Source: an uncultured Oscillospiraceae bacterium (GTDB lineage Bacteria > Bacillota > Clostridia > Oscillospirales > Oscillospiraceae). From it: a DNA stretch of 53,772 nt. Shown here piece by piece: positions 34,276 through 42,688 of this stretch. The position numbers were made by a program, and so were the translations under genes. The stretch is from assembly GCA_944385035.1 (NCBI GenBank), contig CALWVV010000016.1, forward strand, positions 1 through 53,772, read 5' to 3'. Below the pieces are notes generated by a model. That model had not been told where the DNA came from. It saw only the letters and a program-made list of their open reading frames with translations, and did not search any database. Positions within the stretch are counted from its first letter, which is position 1. Each line of letters begins with the position of its first letter.

Positions 34276-35135
34276 TCGCCATATTGAAACACGAACTAAG
34301 AAGCTATTTTCATTCCCTCACCGCCTATGTGTTTGGAGCCTTTCTGCTGGCTTTTATGGGTCTGGGCGCTATGCTCTACAACATCCAGGCGGCATACAGC
34401 AATTTTGAATTTGTCCTGAGTTTCGGCAGCCTTGTCATGGTGGTCATCGTCCCCATCCTCACCATGCGGGTGCTGGCCGAGGAGCGCAAGCAGAAAACCG
34501 ACCAGCTGCTCTACTCTCTGCCCATTTCCACCCTGGAAATCATTTTGGGCAAATATCTGGCCATGCTGGTGCTGTTTCTTATCCCCATGGGAGTCATTTC
34601 TCTCTACCCTCTCATTTTCTCCCTGTTTGGCGATGTGTATCTGCCCACCTCCTATGGCTCCATCCTGGCCTTCTTTATCATGGGTTCCGCTCTTATTGCC
34701 CTGGGGATGTTCATCTCCTCCCTCACCGATAACCAGGGTCTGGCTGCGGGCATCGGGATCGCCATCATTCTCTTCAACTACTACAGTGTCAGCCTCTCCG
34801 AGCAGGTTTCCTCCACCCCCATTGGTGCAGTGATCGCCTGTTTGGTGCTCATTTTGGTCCTGGGAGCCATCATCCGCTTCCTCACTGGAAATGAAAATCT
34901 GTCTTTTTGGTGCTCCATTGCCCTGATGGCCGTAGTGGCAGTTCTCTTCTATCTGGATTCCTCCGCTTTTGAAGGGCTGCTTCCCCAGTTGATGGCCAAA
35001 CTCTCCCTGTTCGACCGGTTCAACACCATCGTGAATGGAGTCTTTGACATGACGGCCATTGTCTACTATCTCTCCATTATTGTGTTCTTCCTATTTTTGT
35101 CCGTTCAGTCTCTGGAGAAAAGGAGGTATAACTGA
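34272..35135 (+). CDS. ABC transporter permease (GldF / ABC-2 type)
   Basis: A 287-residue permease with six hydrophobic segments; MRVLAEERKQKTDQLLYSLPISTLEIILGKYLAMLVLFLIPMG is the characteristic coupling region of ABC-2/GldF-like permeases. GTG start overlapping the ATPase stop (GTGA). It overlaps the next gene by one base (TGATG), so the whole operon is translationally coupled. Confidence 0.92.
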   Translation: MIAILKHELRSYFHSLTAYVFGAFLLAFMGLGAMLYNIQAAYSNFEFVLSFGSLVMVVIVPILTMRVLAEERKQKTDQLLYSLPISTLEIILGKYLAMLVLFLIPMGVISLYPLIFSLFGDVYLPTSYGSILAFFIMGSALIALGMFISSLTDNQGLAAGIGIAIILFNYYSVSLSEQVSSTPIGAVIACLVLILVLGAIIRFLTGNENLSFWCSIALMAVVAVLFYLDSSAFEGLLPQLMAKLSLFDRFNTIVNGVFDMTAIVYYLSIIVFFLFLSVQSLEKRRYN

Positions 35136-36589
35136 TGAAAAAGCCCGCGCTTCGTTCCTCCTCCCGCTCCGGAGTGAAAAGTCAGCTTGCCTTTCAGGGG
35201 GGCTCCTACTCCCTGATCCTCACCGCCATTGTCCTGGCCCTGCTGATCGTGGTGAATATTCTGGTTTCCGTTCTTCCCACCAACCTGACCAAATATGACA
35301 TCAGCTCCGCCAAGCTCTACTCCATCACCAGCAATACCAAGGCGGTGGTCAACGCCCTTCAGGAGGATGTGACCATCTATTGGATCGTCCAGTCCGACAA
35401 GGAAGACGAAATCATCCAGAACCTTCTGGGCAAATACGAAAGCCTCTCTGACCACATCTCCGTGGTCAAAAAGAACCCCGACGTCTACCCCACCTTTGCC
35501 CAGCAGTATACCGACGAGGAGGTGCCCAACAACAGCCTGGTGGTGGAGTGCGGAGACCGCAGCCGCTACATCAGCTATAACGACATCTACCTCACCCAGA
35601 CCAATATGTACTCCTACTCCTACAATACCTCCTTCGACGGCGAGGGCGCCATCACCTCTGCCATCGACTATGTAGTCAACGGCGAGCTGCCCCAGATCTA
35701 TGTACTGGAGGGCCACGGGGAGGCGGAGCTCCCCTCCACCTTCCGCGAACAGTTGGAGCGGGAGAATATGGAGGTGACCTCCTTCTCCCTGCTCAATGTG
35801 GACGCCATTCCCGAAGAGGCCGACTGCATTCTCATCTACTCCCCCGCCAGCGACATCTCCCAGGAGGAGGCAGAAATGCTTCGGACCTATGTCCAGGAGG
35901 GCGGCAAGCTGATGGTCATGGCCGGCCCCGTGGAGGACGGAACTCTGGAAAACCTCTATAGTGTCCTCGCCGATTACGGCGTCACCCCCGTGGACGGCAT
36001 TGTGGTGGAGGGCGACCGGGAACACTACGCCTTCCAGGCTCCCTTTGTCCTCATGCCCGACATGGCGGAAACGGACCTCACCAGCTCCCTCATCGAGGAA
36101 CGCTACTACCCCATCCTCCCCCTGGCTCAAGGTATGACTGTGGATGGCACCGCCTCCGGCGCCACGGTGACCGAGCTGCTCACCACTTCGGAAAGCTCCT
36201 TCAGCAAGCTCTCCGGCTACGATATGTCCACCTATGAGAAAGAGGACGGCGATATTGACGGTCCCTTTGCCGTGGGTGTATCTGTGGAGTGCACCAGCGG
36301 CGGGGAGATCATCTGGTTCTCCTCCTCGGCCTTCCTGGATGATATGTACAACGCCTACTCCTCCGGCGCCAATGTGAATCTGACCACCAACGCCCTGTCC
36401 TCCCTGGTGGGAGAGAGCGAGGCTATGGCCATTCGAAGCAAATCCCTGAACTACAATTACCTCACCATCAGTGAGTCCACCTCCTCCCTTTTGAAGGTGA
36501 CCATGATCGGCGTATTCCCCTTGTTGTACCTGGGGATCGGCATCTATGTGGTGCTGAGGAGAAGGAGGATGCAGCATGAAACGGTTTAA
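35135..36589 (+). CDS. GldG-like ABC auxiliary protein
   Basis: A 484-residue protein with an N-terminal membrane helix (about 28-50), a large outside domain and a C-terminal helix (about 455-475) ending in RRRRMQHETV. The segment NLTKYDISSAKLYSITSNTKAVVNALQEDVTIYW is the mark of the GldG / 'ABC_transp_aux' family, and YVLEGHGEAELPSTFREQL its second conserved part. It probably forms an extracytoplasmic complex with the permease. It overlaps the DUF4340 gene by 14 nt. Confidence 0.9.
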   Translation: MKKPALRSSSRSGVKSQLAFQGGSYSLILTAIVLALLIVVNILVSVLPTNLTKYDISSAKLYSITSNTKAVVNALQEDVTIYWIVQSDKEDEIIQNLLGKYESLSDHISVVKKNPDVYPTFAQQYTDEEVPNNSLVVECGDRSRYISYNDIYLTQTNMYSYSYNTSFDGEGAITSAIDYVVNGELPQIYVLEGHGEAELPSTFREQLERENMEVTSFSLLNVDAIPEEADCILIYSPASDISQEEAEMLRTYVQEGGKLMVMAGPVEDGTLENLYSVLADYGVTPVDGIVVEGDREHYAFQAPFVLMPDMAETDLTSSLIEERYYPILPLAQGMTVDGTASGATVTELLTTSESSFSKLSGYDMSTYEKEDGDIDGPFAVGVSVECTSGGEIIWFSSSAFLDDMYNAYSSGANVNLTTNALSSLVGESEAMAIRSKSLNYNYLTISESTSSLLKVTMIGVFPLLYLGIGIYVVLRRRRMQHETV

Positions 36590-38018
36590 GCGTCTCTATG
36601 TGCTCATGGGAATTTTAGCAGTGGCCTGCGTCATTACTTTTGCTGTGAGCCAGTATGAAACCTATAAGGAAGATATCCGCAATAGCGATGAGATCATTTT
36701 GGAACTGTCTCCGGACAGTGTGCAGACGCTCTCCTGGGAATACGATGGCCAAACGCTGGCTTTCCACCGGGAGGAGGAGACCTGGACCTATGACGAGGAC
36801 GCAGCCTTCCCCGTGGATCAGGAAAAAATCGGCAGTCTTCTGTCCCTCTTTGAACAATTCGGTGTCTCCTTTATTATCGAGAACGCGGAGGACCTGGGCA
36901 TGTATGGCCTGGATGGCCCCGTGTGCACCATCAACCTGACCTTGTCCGATGAACAGACCTACGCCATTACTCTGGGTGATTTCAGCACCATGGATTCCCA
37001 GCGGTATATCTCCATTGGGGACGGGAACGTCTATCTGGTCCAGACAGACCCCCTGGATTATTTTGATCTGGAGCTGCGGGACCTCATCGACCAGGATGAC
37101 GTGCCCTCCCTGACCGATGTACAGGAGATCCGCTTCTCCGGTACCGAAACCTACACCGTCACCTATGAGGAGGACAGTCCCAACGCCTACTGTGAGGAGG
37201 ACCGCTATTACACCCAGCAGGATGGGGAGGTTCTCCCCCTGGATACCAGCCGGGTAGAGGACTATCTCAATCTCATCCGCTATCTGGATCTCACCAACTA
37301 TGTGACCTACACCGCAGAGGATGAGATGCTTGCCCAGCTGGGACTGGATGATCCTGAGTTGGTCATTTCGGTGGACTATACGGAAGAGGACGAGGACGGC
37401 AACGAAACCGCCTCCACCTTCCAGCTCAGCGTCAGCCGGGACCCCGAGGAGCGCCAGGCCGCGGAAGAGGCCAAAGCTGAGGCCAACCAGAGCGATGACG
37501 CCCAGACCGACGAGGACAGCGAAGAAGAGGAAATCACCGCCTACGTCCGGGTGGGCGACTCCAAGATTCTCTATCAGATCACCGGGGACGAATATACCTC
37601 TCTCATGGCCGCCTCCTATGACGACCTGCGCCATCTGGAGGTTCTCCCCGTCGATCTTGAGAAAATGACCAGCCTGGACATCTCTCTGGACGGGGCCGAC
37701 TATACCATTACCGTCCAGGGGGATGGGGACGATGCCACCTATCTGCTGGGCGAAGAGGAAGTGGAGTTTGACGATGTGCTCTCCGCCATGGAGGCCCTCA
37801 GCGCCGACTCCTTTACCCAGGAACAGCCCACCGGCCAGGAAGAGATCCGCTTCACGGTCTATCTGGACCGGGAGGAGCTTCCCTCTATGGAAGTAGCTCT
37901 CTACCGCTACGACGGGAGCTTCTGTCTGGCCCAGGTAGATGGGCAGAGCGTGTCCCTGGTCCCCCGCAGCGACGTGGTGGATCTCATCGAAGCCATCCGT
38001 GCCATTGTATTGAACTAA
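36576..38018 (+). CDS. DUF4340-domain membrane-anchored protein
   Basis: A 480-residue protein with one N-terminal helix (about 8-25) and a long, very acidic outside part. ETWTYDEDAAFPVDQEKIGSLLSLF and YGLDGPVCTINLTLSD are the repeat-like pattern of DUF4340, which appears at least twice (also around residues 240-270 and 345-400). Between the repeats lies an Asp/Glu-rich stretch (about 290-325). DUF4340 proteins regularly follow GldG-like genes; their role is unknown. A strong terminator follows. Confidence 0.85.
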   Translation: MKRFKRLYVLMGILAVACVITFAVSQYETYKEDIRNSDEIILELSPDSVQTLSWEYDGQTLAFHREEETWTYDEDAAFPVDQEKIGSLLSLFEQFGVSFIIENAEDLGMYGLDGPVCTINLTLSDEQTYAITLGDFSTMDSQRYISIGDGNVYLVQTDPLDYFDLELRDLIDQDDVPSLTDVQEIRFSGTETYTVTYEEDSPNAYCEEDRYYTQQDGEVLPLDTSRVEDYLNLIRYLDLTNYVTYTAEDEMLAQLGLDDPELVISVDYTEEDEDGNETASTFQLSVSRDPEERQAAEEAKAEANQSDDAQTDEDSEEEEITAYVRVGDSKILYQITGDEYTSLMAASYDDLRHLEVLPVDLEKMTSLDISLDGADYTITVQGDGDDATYLLGEEEVEFDDVLSAMEALSADSFTQEQPTGQEEIRFTVYLDREELPSMEVALYRYDGSFCLAQVDGQSVSLVPRSDVVDLIEAIRAIVLN

Positions 38019-38026
38019 CCCTTTCC

Positions 38027-38070
38027 AAAGATCCGGGTCCCCTGTACTTCAGGGGCCCGGATCTTTTTTC
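38027..38070 (+). terminator. Terminator of the ABC operon
   Basis: AAAGATCCGGGTCCCCTG and its near-complement (17 pairs, one G-T) enclose a five-base loop and are followed by a T run. Confidence 0.9.
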
Positions 38071-38159
38071 TGAAGGTGATGTCATCACAGAAAGGGCTTG
38101 ACAGCTCGGGTATACTAAAAACAATCACAGCCATATCTGTTCCAGGAAAGGAAGCGACT

Positions 38160-38222
38160 ATGAACCTTTTTGTCAAACATTCACCGCCGTCCAAATTCTC
38201 CCGCTTGAGAAGGAGGGGCTAA
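38160..38222 (+). CDS. Possible 20-residue upstream ORF of ccdA
   Basis: MNLFVKHSPPSKFSRLRRRG is preceded by GGAAAGGAAG and ends three bases before the ccdA ATG. It contains the AGGAGGGG ribosome site of ccdA, so its translation could control or couple that of ccdA. A TATACT at 38111 may serve as -10. It is basic and Arg-rich at the end. It may also be meaningless. Confidence 0.35.
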   Translation: MNLFVKHSPPSKFSRLRRRG

Positions 38223-38225
38223 TCT

Positions 38226-38888
38226 ATGCAATATCTCATTGTATTTCTGGAGGGGATCATCACCTTCATCTCCCCCTGTCTGCTGCCCATGCTGCCCATC
38301 TACGTCTCCTACTTTGCCGGAGGCGGAGAGCGCTCCACCAGCAAGACGCTAAAGACGGCCCTGGGCTTCGTGCTGGGCTTCACTCTGGTCTTTGTGGCCA
38401 TGGGGGCCCTGGCCGGGACGGTAGGGCACTTCCTAAAAGCCCACCAGACCGCCGTCAACCTGATTTCCGGTCTTGTGGTCATCTTCTTCGGGCTGAACTT
38501 TTTGGGGCTTATCAAGCTCAACCTTTTCCATGGCAGCAGCCGGGCCATGAACACCCGCAGCCTGGGCTTTTTCTCCGCCATGACCTTTGGGGTCATCTTT
38601 TCTCTGGGCTGGACGCCCTGTGTGGGCGCCTTTTTGGGTTCCGCCCTGGCCCTGGCTTCCCAGCAGGGCCATGTACTCAGCGGCGTGCTCATGCTGCTGT
38701 GCTATTCGCTGGGGCTTGGGATCCCCTTCCTGCTTAGCGCAGTACTCATTGACAAATTGAAATCCACGTTCAACTGGATCAAGTCCCACTACCAAATCAT
38801 CAACCGCATCAGCGGCGGCGCCCTGGTCCTGGTGGGCATCCTCATGGCTACCGGAACGCTGGGGCGGCTCATCGCCCTGCTCAGTTAA
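38226..38888 (+). CDS. ccdA: Cytochrome c biogenesis / thiol-relay protein CcdA
   Basis: A 220-residue six-helix protein of the DsbD-transmembrane/CcdA family, moving electrons from cytoplasmic thioredoxin to outside thiol proteins. The two redox Cys are visible in FISPCLLPMLPIYV (residue about 18) and GWTPCVGAFLGSALA. Ten bases separate it from the TlpA-like gene, its probable partner. Confidence 0.94.
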   Translation: MQYLIVFLEGIITFISPCLLPMLPIYVSYFAGGGERSTSKTLKTALGFVLGFTLVFVAMGALAGTVGHFLKAHQTAVNLISGLVVIFFGLNFLGLIKLNLFHGSSRAMNTRSLGFFSAMTFGVIFSLGWTPCVGAFLGSALALASQQGHVLSGVLMLLCYSLGLGIPFLLSAVLIDKLKSTFNWIKSHYQIINRISGGALVLVGILMATGTLGRLIALLS

Positions 38889-38897
38889 GGAGGCACT

Positions 38898-39593
38898 ATG
38901 AAAGGAAATAAAACCTTTTTTGTTCTGGCCCTGGTATTCGTCCTGCTGTTGGGCGGGGCCTATGCGCTCTACCAGCGCCTGTCCCCCGGCCAGGCCGGAG
39001 ACAACCTGGCCATTGCCGGTTCTTCTGCTCAGAGCGGCACAGACACTTCCTCCAGCTCCACCAGTCAAAGCGATGCCGACCGCTCCCAAAGCCCATCCGG
39101 CAGCACGGGTTCGCAAAGCGAATCCTCCAGCGCCGGCACCCAGAGCAGCCAGGAGGAGGGAGAACCGGAGTTGACCCTTGCTCCAGACTTTACGGTTTAT
39201 GACAAGGAGGGCAACGAGGTCCACCTCTCCGACTTTGTGGGCAAGCCCATCGTCCTCAACTTCTGGGCCAGCTGGTGCTCCCCCTGCAAAAGTGAGATGC
39301 CCGACTTCAACCAGGCTTATCTGGATTACGGAGAAGAGGTCAACTTCCTCATGGTCAACATGACCGATGGAAGCCGTGAGACCGTGGAGTCGGCCTCCGC
39401 CTTTATCGAGGAGCAGGGATATGAGTTCCCGGTTTTCTACGACACGGACTATGACGCCGCCCTCACCTACGGAGCCTATGCCCTGCCCACCACCTATTTC
39501 ATCGACGCGGAGGGCTACGGCGTGGCCTGGGCCCAAAGTGCCCTCAGCGCGGAAAACCTCCAGAAGGGTCTTGACATGATTCTCCCCCAATAA
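38898..39593 (+). CDS. TlpA-like membrane-anchored thioredoxin-fold protein
   Basis: A 231-residue outside thiol-disulfide oxidoreductase. It has an N-terminal anchor helix (about 6-24) and a Ser/Thr/Gln-rich linker (about 40-85). The redoxin domain has NFWASWCSPCKSEMPDF (CxxC active site) and the cis-Pro loop ALPTTYFID. Together with CcdA it forms a reducing relay for proteins outside the membrane, perhaps apo-cytochromes or surface enzymes. Confidence 0.93.
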   Translation: MKGNKTFFVLALVFVLLLGGAYALYQRLSPGQAGDNLAIAGSSAQSGTDTSSSSTSQSDADRSQSPSGSTGSQSESSSAGTQSSQEEGEPELTLAPDFTVYDKEGNEVHLSDFVGKPIVLNFWASWCSPCKSEMPDFNQAYLDYGEEVNFLMVNMTDGSRETVESASAFIEEQGYEFPVFYDTDYDAALTYGAYALPTTYFIDAEGYGVAWAQSALSAENLQKGLDMILPQ

Positions 39594-39595
39594 GC

Positions 39596-39632
39596 AAAAA
39601 AGTCCGGAATCCTGTGGATTCCGGACTTTTTC
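39596..39632. terminator. Bidirectional terminator
   Basis: AAAGTCCGGAATCC-TGTG-GATTCCGGACTTTTT lies between the convergent TlpA-like and GtrA-like genes; A and T runs flank it on either side. Confidence 0.9.
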
Positions 39633-39634
39633 TT

Positions 39635-40189
39635 TTACGGTTTGTTGGCCTCGCCCTCGGGGAAGATGACCTTGTTCACAAAGAAGAAGATCACCATGGA
39701 GATGCCTCCGTTGAGGACGACGGTACCGATGTTGTAGATGAAGGCGGGGACAAACAGCCCGGCCACCGCCATCCAGATGCAGTTGATGGAATTGACGATG
39801 CAGGTGATGATGCAGAAGGCGATCACATACCACATGATCTGATAGGCCAGGTTTCCTTTGCTGCGGAAGACCAGGTTGCGCTGGAGGGGGAAGTTAATGC
39901 ACTCGCCCACTACCATGGCCACCATGTAGGCGCAGAAGTAGGGCAGGCCCCCGTGGTCCACATCATAGCCCAGGATGTTCCACTGGAAGGTCTCGCCGAA
40001 CAAGGTCACGGGAATACCGGGCCAGCCGAAATCCACCATAGGAAGCCCCGCAAAAGCGGCAGGCAGGAAGGTCAGCAGAATGTACTTAAAGACGGTGATC
40101 ACGTTGCTGACAATGACAAACAATCCGCCCTCCCGGATCCACTTGGCCGCGGCGGGGTGGTCGGCCGCAAAACGATTCCAAAAATTCAC
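39635..40189 (-). CDS. GtrA-like membrane protein
   Basis: A 184-residue protein with four hydrophobic helices. The pattern REGGLFVIVSNVITVFKYILL and VGECINFPLQRNLVFRSKGN matches the GtrA/DPMS-associated family, thought to move lipid-linked sugars across the membrane. It overlaps the GH3 gene upstream by four bases (ATGA), which supports a common role in glycan or glycolipid handling. Confidence 0.82.
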   Translation of the reverse strand: MNFWNRFAADHPAAAKWIREGGLFVIVSNVITVFKYILLTFLPAAFAGLPMVDFGWPGIPVTLFGETFQWNILGYDVDHGGLPYFCAYMVAMVVGECINFPLQRNLVFRSKGNLAYQIMWYVIAFCIITCIVNSINCIWMAVAGLFVPAFIYNIGTVVLNGGISMVIFFFVNKVIFPEGEANKP

Positions 40190-42606
40190 AGCTGCTTGCT
40201 CCTCTCCTTGACGGCCTTCCGGTTGGCAAAGAAACCGCCGATGGTCTTGCCCGCGCCCCGGAAGAAATGGCCGTTGCAGATGTCCAGGATGGATGCAGCC
40301 ATTTCCATGGTCACCATTCCGCCGGTCATCTTGGCCAACGCCCGGAAGGGCATATTTTGAATAAACAGGATATTCAGGTCGGGGCTCCCCTTCTCCTCAC
40401 TTTTCTGCTTCTTCCGGGCCAAAATCTTCCCGGCGGTGCGGGCCACAGGGTTTTTGGCATAGAAGAGCTGAGACAGGGAGTCGTTCATAGTCAGTGCCGC
40501 CTTGGTATCCCAATCACGGCGGGGAATGGGACGGCCCAAAAGGGTCTGGAACTGGCTATCGGGGACATTCTCCACCTGGCCCATATAGTAGCTGGCCAGT
40601 TTCTCCTTCTGATAGGGGATCTCTGCTCCGGTGCCCGCCACCTCCAGCTGCGCCTTCAGGGACAGCTTTTCGGCGTTGGGTCCTACGGAAATGGTGTAAG
40701 TGCCGCCCTCCACCTCCCAGCGCTGGGTCTTTACATTGAAATAGCGGAAGGCCTTGTCATCCAGGGGAATGGTCACGGTCTTGATCTCTCCGGGGTTCAG
40801 CTTGACCTTGGCAAAGCCCTTCAGCTCCAGAGCCGGGCGGAACAGGGCGCTGTCCTTCATGGTCACATAGACCTGGGCCACTTCAGCGCCGGCCCGGTCA
40901 CCGGTATTGGTCAGGGTAAAGGAGACCTCCTTTTCCCCCACCTTCAAATCGGAATAGGCAAAGGTGGTGTAGCTCAGGCCAAAGCCAAAGGGGAAACGCA
41001 CCTTTTTGCCCACCGTCTGATAGTAGCGGTAGCCCACAAAGGGGCCCTCCCGGTACTCCGCTGTGCGCTGACGGCCGGGGAAATAGTTGTGGTTGGGGGT
41101 ATCGGTATAGACCATGGGATAGCTCTCTGCCAGATGGCCGGAGGGATTGACCTTGCCGGTGAGCACATCGGCCATGGCCCCCGCCCCCGCCTGTCCGGGC
41201 AGATAACCGTGGAGCAGCGCCTTGCACTTCTCCAGCCAGGGGATCTCCACCGGGCTTCCTCCCGCCAACACTACCACCACATTGGGGTTGACGGCGGCCA
41301 CAGCGGTGAGAACCTCCTCCTGGTTTGCCGGCAGGCGCATATGCTCCCGGTCCATGCCTTCGCTCTCGGAAATTTCAGGCAGGCCCATATAGAACAGCAC
41401 CACCTGGGCATTCTGGGCAAGGCTCACAGCGGCGTTCAGCAGCTCCGGGTCTCTTTTCCCGTCCCGGCGGTAGCCCTGGACCTGTCCCATGAGCTCCAGA
41501 CCGCTCTCCCGCAGCGCGTCCACGGGCTTATCCAGTCTTGTGCAGTTGACCATGGAGGAGCCAGCCCCCTGGTACCGGGGCTCCAGTGCCATGTCACCGA
41601 TGACGGCCACATGGGTTCCCTGGGCCAGCGGGAGAATGTTGTCCTCATTTTTCAGCAGCACCGCCGTCTGGGCCGCCACAGACCGTGCCAGGTCGTGGTG
41701 GGCCTGCTGGTCAAAGGAGGCGTTCTCTTTGGAGGTGGCGGGGTGGGTCCACAGGACCACATCCAGCAGCTCATCCACCCGCTGATCAATGATTTCCTCG
41801 GTGATGCGCCCATCCTTCAGGGCCTCAAAAATCTCCTTGTCGCTGTCGCCGATAGTGCCGGGCATCTCCAGGTTGCTGCCCGCCTTCACGCCCTCCACAT
41901 GGTCGTTGGAGCCGCCCCAGTCGGTGACCACAAAGCCGTCAAAGCCCCACTCCTCCCGCAAAACCTGGGTGAGGAGCCAGTGGCTGTCATTGGCATAGGT
42001 ACCGTTCAGGCGGTTATAGGAGGACATGATGGACCGGGGATGGCCCTCCTTCACGGCGATCTCAAAGCCGGTGAGGTAGATTTCCCGCAGGGTCCGCTCA
42101 TCCACCACACTGTCGCTGGACATGCGCAGCAGCTCCTGGGAGTTGGCGGCAAAGTGCTTGGGACAGGCGGAGATGCCATTTTGCTGGATGCCCCGGATGA
42201 GGCCCGCGGCCATTTTTCCCGTCAGGTAGGGGTCCTCGGAAAAATACTCAAAGTTCCGGCCCCCCAGAGGGCTGCGCTTGATATTGAGTCCAGGTCCCAG
42301 AAGGGTACCAACCCCCTGGCAGGCGGCCTCTTCCCCGATGGCTGCCCCCATCTCCTGGGCCAAATCGGGGTCCCAACTGTTGGCAAGGCCCGCGGCGGTG
42401 GGAAAACAGGTGGCGGGCAGGCTGGGGTTCAGTCCCAGGTGGTCCCCCGCGCCTGCTTGACGGCGCACCCCGTGGGGGCCGTCGGAGAGCACCATGGAGG
42501 GCACGCCCGCCTGTGAAAATTCATAGGTGCTCCAAATGTCCCGGCCGGACAGAAGAGCGACCTTCTGCTTCAGGGTCAGCTTGTTTAAGATGTCTTCGTG
42601 CTTCAT
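40186..42606 (-). CDS. Glycoside hydrolase family 3 beta-glucosidase-like enzyme
   Basis: An 806-residue GH3 enzyme in normal domain order. The catalytic barrel (about 1-310) has GLNIKRSPLGGRNFEYFSEDP and the nucleophile Asp229 in GFVVTDWGGSNDH. The second domain (about 330-560) begins at AVLLKNEDNILPL and includes ESEGMDREHMRLP, a likely acid/base region. A fibronectin-III-like domain (about 600-690) and a C-terminal extension of unknown fold follow. No signal peptide, so it is probably cytoplasmic. The start after GAGGAG giving MKHEDILNKL is preferred. Exact sugar specificity cannot be read. Confidence 0.93.
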   Translation of the reverse strand: MKHEDILNKLTLKQKVALLSGRDIWSTYEFSQAGVPSMVLSDGPHGVRRQAGAGDHLGLNPSLPATCFPTAAGLANSWDPDLAQEMGAAIGEEAACQGVGTLLGPGLNIKRSPLGGRNFEYFSEDPYLTGKMAAGLIRGIQQNGISACPKHFAANSQELLRMSSDSVVDERTLREIYLTGFEIAVKEGHPRSIMSSYNRLNGTYANDSHWLLTQVLREEWGFDGFVVTDWGGSNDHVEGVKAGSNLEMPGTIGDSDKEIFEALKDGRITEEIIDQRVDELLDVVLWTHPATSKENASFDQQAHHDLARSVAAQTAVLLKNEDNILPLAQGTHVAVIGDMALEPRYQGAGSSMVNCTRLDKPVDALRESGLELMGQVQGYRRDGKRDPELLNAAVSLAQNAQVVLFYMGLPEISESEGMDREHMRLPANQEEVLTAVAAVNPNVVVVLAGGSPVEIPWLEKCKALLHGYLPGQAGAGAMADVLTGKVNPSGHLAESYPMVYTDTPNHNYFPGRQRTAEYREGPFVGYRYYQTVGKKVRFPFGFGLSYTTFAYSDLKVGEKEVSFTLTNTGDRAGAEVAQVYVTMKDSALFRPALELKGFAKVKLNPGEIKTVTIPLDDKAFRYFNVKTQRWEVEGGTYTISVGPNAEKLSLKAQLEVAGTGAEIPYQKEKLASYYMGQVENVPDSQFQTLLGRPIPRRDWDTKAALTMNDSLSQLFYAKNPVARTAGKILARKKQKSEEKGSPDLNILFIQNMPFRALAKMTGGMVTMEMAASILDICNGHFFRGAGKTIGGFFANRKAVKERSKQL

Positions 42607-42688
42607 AGGTCCAGCTCCTCGTTTGGTCAGGGGCGGGCCACTCCATAGGAATGGCCCGCCCACGGTTTAATTCCGGCTTGAGGACCGC

